A DNA stretch of 11,318 nt from Erythrobacter sp. (GTDB taxonomy: Bacteria > Pseudomonadota > Alphaproteobacteria > Sphingomonadales > Sphingomonadaceae). The stretch lies in contig JABSPI010000227.1 of assembly GCA_013214365.1 (NCBI GenBank), forward strand, positions 1-11,318, written 5' to 3'. The position numbers and the translations under genes are program-made. Under the pieces are notes generated by a model. That model saw nothing but the letters and a program-made list of their open reading frames with translations. It did no database searches and was not told where the DNA came from. How positions within the stretch are numbered: position 1 is the first letter of the stretch; each line of letters starts with the position of its first letter. Shown here piece by piece: positions 7,331 through 11,318 of this stretch.

Positions 7331-8508
7331 GATGCGGTTTTCCACAGCAGAACGCGGTTGTTGCCGCTATCCGCAATGGCGACAAGTCCGCCCCGGGCGC
7401 TGAGCCCATAGGGCCAACACACGCTGTCACGTCGTGCGATGCCCCACCCATTGTCGCCCTTTGAGGCAAAATCGCTCTGTCCCGTCAGGCCGCTGGCTGG
7501 CGGTGCGATCCCGGCCTCGGACCAGCCCACAAGACGGGAGTTTGCTGTGTCGCCAACGATCAGCTCATCGCCATCGACCGCGAGGGCGTACGGCATATTG
7601 AGCGCCTTGGAACTGGGGTAGTAATTGGCCATGTTGTGATCGCAGGCCGCGAAATCGGATTGCCCGATCAGCCCGTCACAGGGATGCCCGTTGGCGGATG
7701 GCAGGCCATCCGACCACAGCATCACCCGGTTGTTGCCGGCATCTGCCACCGCCAGCTGACCATTCCACAAAACCGCCGCATGGGGCCAGCGCATCGACAT
7801 AGCGCTGACATCCTCGCCCGCATTTTCATCGCGCGACGTGAAACTGTCCTGCCCCAAGACCAAATCGGCGGGCTGACCGGTTTCCAGCACGTCATCCCAG
7901 ACCAGAATACGCCGATTGCCGGTATCACACACGACCAGTTTGTCGCCAACCGAACTGACCCCATAGGGCCAATGCAGTGTCGACGCCGTCGGCGCGTCAG
8001 ACCCACGATTGGCCAAAACGCTATCTGCCTCAACCTGCCCCAGAATGAAATCTGCGGGTCGGTTATGGCGCGTGGGCGGGGTACGCCAGACCAGAACACG
8101 GTGATTCCAAGGATCCGCAACCACCAGACCGCCGCGCCATTCCGCAACCCCGGTTGGAACGTTCAGACTGAAATCGGTCGGGGTGACCTTGGCATTGCGC
8201 CCCTCGTTTTCGAAACTCGGCTGACCAATCAGAATGTCCGCGGGTCGGTTATCCTCAGTGGGTGTCTGTGACCAACCCAAAAGGCGATGATGCCCAGTGT
8301 CCGACACCCAAAACGACCCGTCAGAATGCAAGCATACGCCGCGTGGACCAAAGAGCGTCTTGTCAGACGGTTGCAAAGCGGCGGCAAACTCTCCTTCGGT
8401 CCAGCCCAAAACACAATCCGGACCGGTGGGGTCCAGCAAGGGCGCCCCCGGCTCCTCTGTGCCAGGCGCTTTGATCGGCTCAAAGGAAGGGGCAAGGGAG
8501 ACCTTCAC
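7327..8508 (-). CDS. NHL-repeat six-bladed beta-propeller protein, hydrogenase-associated
   Basis: 393-residue soluble protein with six NHL-type repeats. Each blade ends in a motif of the form D-x-x-x-[NH]-[SRN]-R-[LIV]-x-x-W: at D70, D132, D195, D256, D320 and D380. Between them LIGQ/LGQ segments recur (about 93, 155, 217, 280 and 341), as does WPYG. Six repeats suggest a closed propeller. No signal peptide or membrane segment is visible, so it should be cytoplasmic. The start is inferred as GTG at 8508, overlapping the upstream stop as GTGA. The open frame continues to 8589, but those codons overlap the Rieske domain. From memory NHL proteins accompany actinobacterial-style high-affinity hydrogenases. 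A role as assembly scaffold or docking platform is inference. Confidence 0.85.
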   Translation of the reverse strand: MKVSLAPSFEPIKAPGTEEPGAPLLDPTGPDCVLGWTEGEFAAALQPSDKTLFGPRGVCLHSDGSFWVSDTGHHRLLGWSQTPTEDNRPADILIGQPSFENEGRNAKVTPTDFSLNVPTGVAEWRGGLVVADPWNHRVLVWRTPPTRHNRPADFILGQVEADSVLANRGSDAPTASTLHWPYGVSSVGDKLVVCDTGNRRILVWDDVLETGQPADLVLGQDSFTSRDENAGEDVSAMSMRWPHAAVLWNGQLAVADAGNNRVMLWSDGLPSANGHPCDGLIGQSDFAACDHNMANYYPSSKALNMPYALAVDGDELIVGDTANSRLVGWSEAGIAPPASGLTGQSDFASKGDNGWGIARRDSVCWPYGLSARGGLVAIADSGNNRVLLWKTAS

Positions 8509-9371
8509 TGCGTCACTCGAATTTCGATCCGGTCGCCGACGACCCGAACACCATGGGGCTGCAATTGCACTTCGGGCGCGGTCAGACACTCGCCGCTTTC
8601 AAGCGAGTATTTGAACTCATGGTAAGGGCAGGTGATGAACCCATCGGCAATCTCGCCCCCGTCCATCGCCATGCCCATATGCGCGCAGGCATTTTCAAAA
8701 CAGGTGACGCGGTCGCCGAACCGGGAAATGAAGACCGAATGGCCGTCAACCTCGAATACTTGGGTCGAACCATCGGGGACATCGTCCAGATCTGCCGCTT
8801 TGCTCCAACCCTCTTTCTGGTAGGCCGCAAAAGGAGAGGTGAAATGGACCTGATCCCCACCGCCGCCGCCCAGGCCCTTCGCTTGCTTCACGTCGGTGAT
8901 TTGCGGAACTTGTTCCTGGATCGCCTTTTTGACCCCGGCATAGAACGTCAGTGCAGAGGCCGGACACCCGTCGCAAGCGCCCAAGAAACGCACCGTCGCA
9001 GTTGCGTCTTCGACAGACACCAACTCAGCATCCCCCCCATGGGAGGCCAGCATCGGGCGCACCGTGTCCAACGCTGCATCGACACGTTCAAAAAGGCTTG
9101 CACGCAGGATGCCGTGCCGCCGCAGAACGGCATAGACAACATCATCCGCCGCTGCCGATTTCAACGCAGCGCCCATGCCGTCGACGCCCTGCAAGTGCCG
9201 GATCAGGCGGCGAAAGGCTTCAGCGTTTAACGCGTCAATCGCCTCGGCCCGCGCCTGCGCGCCACTGCGGGCAGCCTCGTCCCAGCCGTCCGCCAAAGCG
9301 GTCAGCGCCTCGATATCGCGCAGCATCTCAGACAGGCTGCGCTCTGTGGCGGGGGATCCTCCGTCTGCCAT
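8505..9371 (-). CDS. NifU-domain/Rieske [2Fe-2S] fusion protein, putative hydrogenase electron-transfer partner
   Basis: 288-residue soluble iron-sulfur protein. Residues 1-90 are helical and Ala-rich, with no family recognised. A NifU C-terminal-type domain follows at about 95-157 (VRPMLASHGGDAELVSVED, then GACDGCPAS with C133 and C136). A Gly-rich linker (GLGGGGGD, about 166-173) leads to a Rieske ferredoxin domain at about 177-288. Its cluster ligands are C229-x-H231 and C248-x2-H251, with CPYHEFKYSLESGEC typical of ferredoxin-like Rieske proteins. The ATG overlaps the upstream stop as TGATG. From memory it resembles HucE/HhyE of mycobacterial high-affinity hydrogenases, proposed to carry electrons from the hydrogenase towards the quinone pool. 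No membrane segment is visible, so it would need partners for membrane contact. Confidence 0.88.
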   Translation of the reverse strand: MADGGSPATERSLSEMLRDIEALTALADGWDEAARSGAQARAEAIDALNAEAFRRLIRHLQGVDGMGAALKSAAADDVVYAVLRRHGILRASLFERVDAALDTVRPMLASHGGDAELVSVEDATATVRFLGACDGCPASALTFYAGVKKAIQEQVPQITDVKQAKGLGGGGGDQVHFTSPFAAYQKEGWSKAADLDDVPDGSTQVFEVDGHSVFISRFGDRVTCFENACAHMGMAMDGGEIADGFITCPYHEFKYSLESGECLTAPEVQLQPHGVRVVGDRIEIRVTQ

Positions 9372-9592
9372 CAGGCGTATTTCAGGTCTTTGAGCAGGAT
9401 CGGTTGCGCAAACCCGGATGCACCACCAGCCACCGCGGCAGCCACCCAAATTGGCGCAAACTGAGCCACGACAAACAGCGCCACGACACCCAGCAGAACT
9501 GCCATAAGCAGCTGGCGCATAACCTTTTTATTGTCCTGGAAGAGTTTTCCAACCATGAACAGTTTTGCGGAATTCAAAGCCATTTCCAACAT
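9371..9592 (-). CDS. Small two-helix membrane protein (73 aa), hydrogenase-associated
   Basis: 73-residue protein of no recognised family. A short amphipathic N-terminal part (residues 1-25, with K10, K16, K22, K23 and R26) precedes a hydrophobic hairpin. The first segment is about 28-45 (LLMAVLLGVVALFVVAQF) and the second about 48-62 (IWVAAAVAGGASGFA), followed by a charged tail PILLKDLKYA. The ATG is supported by AAGGAG seven bases upstream. Its stop overlaps the start of the NifU/Rieske gene (TGATG), so the two are probably translated together. Reasonable roles are membrane anchoring of the soluble hydrogenase complex or of the Rieske protein. That is inference from position only. Confidence 0.8.
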   Translation of the reverse strand: MLEMALNSAKLFMVGKLFQDNKKVMRQLLMAVLLGVVALFVVAQFAPIWVAAAVAGGASGFAQPILLKDLKYA

Positions 9593-9603
9593 GGTCAGTC
9601 TCC

Positions 9604-9789
9604 TTAAATCACAGTCACAAGGATGAGCCCGATCACGACGGCCGCGCCGCCCGCGATCAGCCCGTAGAGCATGCCCATATAGGACGCGAGCTCATTGCCC
9701 AGTTCGGCCCCGCCGATGCGGATGCCTGAGAGCGCACCGGCACCTATCGCTGCCGCTATGCCCAAAATCAGTGCCAGGATTAGTTCCAT
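9604..9789 (-). CDS. Small two-helix membrane protein (61 aa), hydrogenase-associated
   Basis: 61-residue, almost entirely hydrophobic protein of no recognised family. Segment one is about 3-22, Gly/Ala-rich (ALILGIAAAIGAGAL). A short polar stretch, GIRIGGAELGNELASYMG (22-39), carries one Arg and two Glu residues. Segment two is about 40-61 (MLYGLIAGGAAVVIGLILVTVI). Small-residue spacing in both segments suits close helix packing or oligomerisation, recalling c-ring-like or other hairpin miniproteins, though no proteolipid carboxylate motif is evident. An AAAGG ribosome site precedes the ATG. It lies 13 bases after the TPR gene and 11 bases before the 73-residue membrane protein gene, and the pair probably acts together. 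Confidence 0.78.
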   Translation of the reverse strand: MELILALILGIAAAIGAGALSGIRIGGAELGNELASYMGMLYGLIAGGAAVVIGLILVTVI

Positions 9790-9802
9790 CGTGTTTTGCC
9801 TT

Positions 9803-10807
9803 TCATTGAAGTGATTGAAACTGGTCAGAGGAGCCGCCTGAACTGATCAGCCCCTGCAATTCTGCGGCGGCATCCGCCACCATCTGCGCCTTCTGCATTT
9901 CGCCGACAGCGACAAATATCTTGCGTGCCTCATGATAGAGACCAAGGGCCTTTATCATGTTGTTTTTATTTCCCTTTTCCGGCGCCTCTGGGTGATCCGG
10001 AAGGTTAGACAGGCAATTGGCCTTGTTGGCGACGGTATTGGCAAATTCGCCCGGCGTATCTGCCTCGTTGCGCACCTTCAGCGCCTCGTCATAGGCCTCA
10101 AGCGCGCGAAATCCGTTCTCTACCCGGTGGCTCGAAGACGCATATTGCAGCGCATTTCCAAGGTTGTTTTGCAGCATCGCGTATTCGGTCGGGTGATCGA
10201 TCAGATTGACGACCCGCAGACCTTCTTCAAACGATTGTACGGCCAAGGCTTCGCGCATCTTCCCGCTCTCATCCGAGAAGGGGATCGAAAGAAAGGCTGT
10301 CGCCAGATTGTTTTGAAGGATCGCAAATTCCGCCGGAAACTGCGCTTTGTCAAAGACCCGCAAAGCACGTTGATACGCGCCGATGGCATCCTGAATTTTG
10401 CCCTTGCCTGCCCCCGCCAGGTTCTGACAGATCAGGCCAAGGTTCATTTCCGCCTCGGCAATTTCTTCATCTTTGCCTTCTGCGGAAACGGTGGCCAGCG
10501 CGACCTCCATTTCATCCCGGGCGCGCGCCAGATAGCCCGTGTCTTCGCTGGGGATCGACATCAGCGCGGTGGCCATCCGGGCCCTCACCCGCGCGGCCAA
10601 AAGCGCATCTTGCGCCCCGCACAGCTCTAGCGCCTCTTCATAAAGATCCACGGCCGCCAAAAGATCATCCGGAGATTTCGGTTTTTGCTGAATGCCCATG
10701 GCCATTTCCATCAGCATCTCCGCCTTTTGGGCCGTTGTAGCATCTGCGTCTTGCACGCCGCGTTTGGCAGCCAAGACTTCATCCGATGTGCGGTTGCGCG
10801 CGACCAT
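9803..10807 (-). CDS. TPR-repeat protein, hydrogenase-associated
   Basis: 334-residue all-helical soluble protein built of tetratricopeptide-type repeats. Clear repeat cores are AVDLYEEALELC (about 52-63), AIGAYQRALRVFD (141-153), SFEEGLRVV (192-200), ALEAYDEALKVR (235-246) and ALGLYHEARKIF (287-298). They alternate with a second recurring motif, FAILQNNLATAFLSIP (161-176), YAMLQNNLGNALQYAS (209-224) and FANTVANKANCLSNLP (255-270), giving a period of about 47 residues. The last 14 residues are Ser/Gln-rich and likely disordered. There is no signal peptide. The start at 10807 is chosen for AGGAG six bases upstream. The open frame extends 19 codons further without such a site. TPR arrays bind protein partners, so an assembly or docking role is likely. 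The specific target is unknown. Confidence 0.82.
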   Translation of the reverse strand: MVARNRTSDEVLAAKRGVQDADATTAQKAEMLMEMAMGIQQKPKSPDDLLAAVDLYEEALELCGAQDALLAARVRARMATALMSIPSEDTGYLARARDEMEVALATVSAEGKDEEIAEAEMNLGLICQNLAGAGKGKIQDAIGAYQRALRVFDKAQFPAEFAILQNNLATAFLSIPFSDESGKMREALAVQSFEEGLRVVNLIDHPTEYAMLQNNLGNALQYASSSHRVENGFRALEAYDEALKVRNEADTPGEFANTVANKANCLSNLPDHPEAPEKGNKNNMIKALGLYHEARKIFVAVGEMQKAQMVADAAAELQGLISSGGSSDQFQSLQ

Positions 10808-10826
10808 CGCTGTCTCCTGAGATTCG

Positions 10827-10854
10827 ATTGTAAAACCCGTTGAGACAAGGCTAA
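10827..10854 (-). promoter_or_regulatory. Possible weak internal promoter upstream of the TPR gene
   Basis: Reading the minus strand, TACAAT (10832-10827, one mismatch to the -10 consensus) lies 16 bases downstream of TTAGCC (10854-10849), a poor -35. The start would fall just before the ribosome site of the TPR gene. It is the only gap inside the operon large enough for a promoter. The -35 match is weak, so this is a suggestion only. Confidence 0.25.
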
Positions 10855-10875
10855 GCCGCCGCAAAGCAGACTGAC

Positions 10876-10905
10876 AACTAAGTTATTTGCGGTGCAAACT
10901 TAGTT
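10876..10905 (-). promoter_or_regulatory. Paired AACTNAGTT dyads: possible operator or mRNA hairpin
   Basis: On the + strand AACTAAGTT (10876-10884) and AACTTAGTT (10897-10905) are exact reverse complements. Each is also a near-palindrome (AACT-N-AGTT), and their centres are 21 bp apart, about two helical turns. The right copy overlaps the stop codon of the 101-residue protein gene. Between them a nested TTTGC/GCAAA repeat surrounds GGT. As RNA the outer arms form a nine-pair, A/U-rich stem. No T run follows on the minus strand, so it is not a canonical terminator. A regulator-binding site or an mRNA-stabilising hairpin between operon segments are the two readings. Confidence 0.45.
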
Positions 10906-11205
10906 ATCACCCAAGATCACAACCAAGGCCCCATCTTCGCTGGACCAAGTCGCCTCCAGGCCCTTTTCGCTGAACTCATGCAGGCCATGCGCTTCGAAAA
11001 CATCCGGGGCCGTGGCGACCCTGTCTCCCTTCGCGTTGCGCATCTTGAGCAAACACCCACCGGCCGCCATCTGGCGCACAGGCAAGATCATCAACTGGCC
11101 ATCCCGGATCAAGACGATGACGGCCTCCAGCCCTTTGAAATAAACGTCATAAACCTCAGCAGAGATGTAGATAGAGCCGCGTTTGACATCGACCGTGCGG
11201 ACCAT
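10900..11205 (-). CDS. Uncharacterised 101-residue hydrogenase-cluster protein
   Basis: Small soluble protein, predicted mostly beta-strand: MVRTVDVKRGSIYIS, then YFKGLEAVIVLIRDGQLMIL (23-41) and VRQMAAGGCLLKMRNAKGDR (43-62), then a short helix (APDVFEAHGL, 66-75) and a final strand pair (ATWSSEDGALVVIL). It has one cysteine (C51) and no cluster or metal motif. The ATG at 11205 overlaps the stop of the upstream gene as TGATG; an in-frame GTG at 11214 is less likely. From memory, similar short proteins occur beside the structural and protease genes of actinobacterial-style [NiFe]-hydrogenases, but no function is known to me. A role in large-subunit maturation is suggested only by its place after the probable protease. 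Confidence 0.75.
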   Translation of the reverse strand: MVRTVDVKRGSIYISAEVYDVYFKGLEAVIVLIRDGQLMILPVRQMAAGGCLLKMRNAKGDRVATAPDVFEAHGLHEFSEKGLEATWSSEDGALVVILGDN

Positions 11206-11318
11206 CAGTTGCACAGACCTTCTATGCGTTGGGCCACGGCACCTGCGGCCCGCTCTATCTCAGGCGTCAATTCTAATCCCATGTCGAGGGAAGCGGCTTC
11301 TACCAAAAGAACGGTCAC
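11205..11318 (-). CDS. C-terminal end of a probable hydrogenase maturation protease (HyaD/HupD/HycI type), cut by window edge
   Basis: Only the last 37 residues are present, with the frame open to the window edge. They read VTVLLVEAASLDMGLELTP, then a helix EIERAAGAVAQRIEGL, then CN and the stop. A hydrophobic strand, a 'xxGLxLTPEI' turn and a closing amphipathic helix fit the C-terminus of M52-family hydrogenase maturation endopeptidases. These remove the C-terminal peptide of the large subunit after nickel insertion. The metal-binding Glu/Asp/His positions lie outside the window, so the call rests on a short end plus context. The stop overlaps the next start as TGATG. Confidence 0.55.
   Translation of the reverse strand: MTVLLVEAASLDMGLELTPEIERAAGAVAQRIEGLCN

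Noticed and set aside
7331..7345. Upstream GTG start for hypF
   Set aside because: The ATG at 7330 is coupled to the previous stop as ATGA and gives the expected N-terminus just before the acylphosphatase motif.
8509..8589. N-terminal extension of the NHL protein into the Rieske gene
   Set aside because: The extra 27 codons lie over the Rieske domain end in another frame and have low-complexity content. The GTG at 8508 overlaps the Rieske gene stop as GTGA.
9372..9449. N-terminal extension of the NifU/Rieske protein
   Set aside because: The added residues overlap the 73-residue membrane protein gene and look non-native (Gly/Trp/Cys-rich). The ATG at 9371 is coupled to that gene's stop.
1..11318. 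CRISPR array, insertion sequence, integrase or phage genes
   Set aside because: No regularly spaced repeats, transposase-like or integrase-like protein was seen anywhere in the window.

Overview
The window looks like chromosomal or large-replicon DNA of an alphaproteobacterium, probably a Rhodobacteraceae/roseobacter-type marine bacterium. That placement rests on the moderately high GC content, the style of the proteins and the tRNA-Ser sequence. It is an impression, not a phylogenetic result.

Layout. A tRNA-Ser(GGA) gene with its own intrinsic terminator occupies the left edge on the + strand (42-178). A gene-poor stretch of about 530 bases follows. From 713 to the right edge every gene lies on the minus strand in one tightly packed series, so transcription runs from right to left. 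In that order it encodes: the C-terminal end of a probable hydrogenase maturation protease (cut by the window edge), an uncharacterised 101-residue beta-rich protein, a TPR protein, two tiny two-helix membrane proteins, a NifU-domain/Rieske fusion protein, a six-bladed NHL-repeat propeller, HypF, HypC, HypD, HypE, a UreH/NiCoT-type nickel transporter with a His-rich loop, HypA and HypB. Most junctions are stop/start overlaps of 1, 4 or 8 bases, which suggests translational coupling and one long transcript.

Function. HypF, HypE, HypC and HypD make and transfer the Fe(CN)2CO group of a [NiFe]-hydrogenase. HypA, HypB and the transporter supply nickel. The protease at the right edge would finish the large subunit. 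The hydrogenase structural subunits are not in the window and are expected just beyond its right edge. The set of NifU/Rieske, NHL, TPR, tiny membrane proteins and the 101-residue protein is not part of the classical proteobacterial hup/hox operons. From memory it resembles the accessory sets of high-affinity, actinobacterial-style uptake hydrogenases (group 1h, group 2a and relatives), in which Rieske/NifU-type proteins (HucE, HhyE in mycobacteria) are proposed to pass electrons from H2 to the respiratory chain. The best hypothesis is an aerobic H2-scavenging locus in a marine-type alphaproteobacterium.

Most notable points. HypA has lost exactly its zinc-finger domain (80 residues) while keeping both flanks. 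A dyad of two AACTNAGTT sequences 21 bp apart sits in the only sizeable gap inside the operon. The tandem membrane miniproteins with the Rieske/NifU and TPR proteins form a compact set that could be an uncharacterised electron-transfer or membrane-attachment module.
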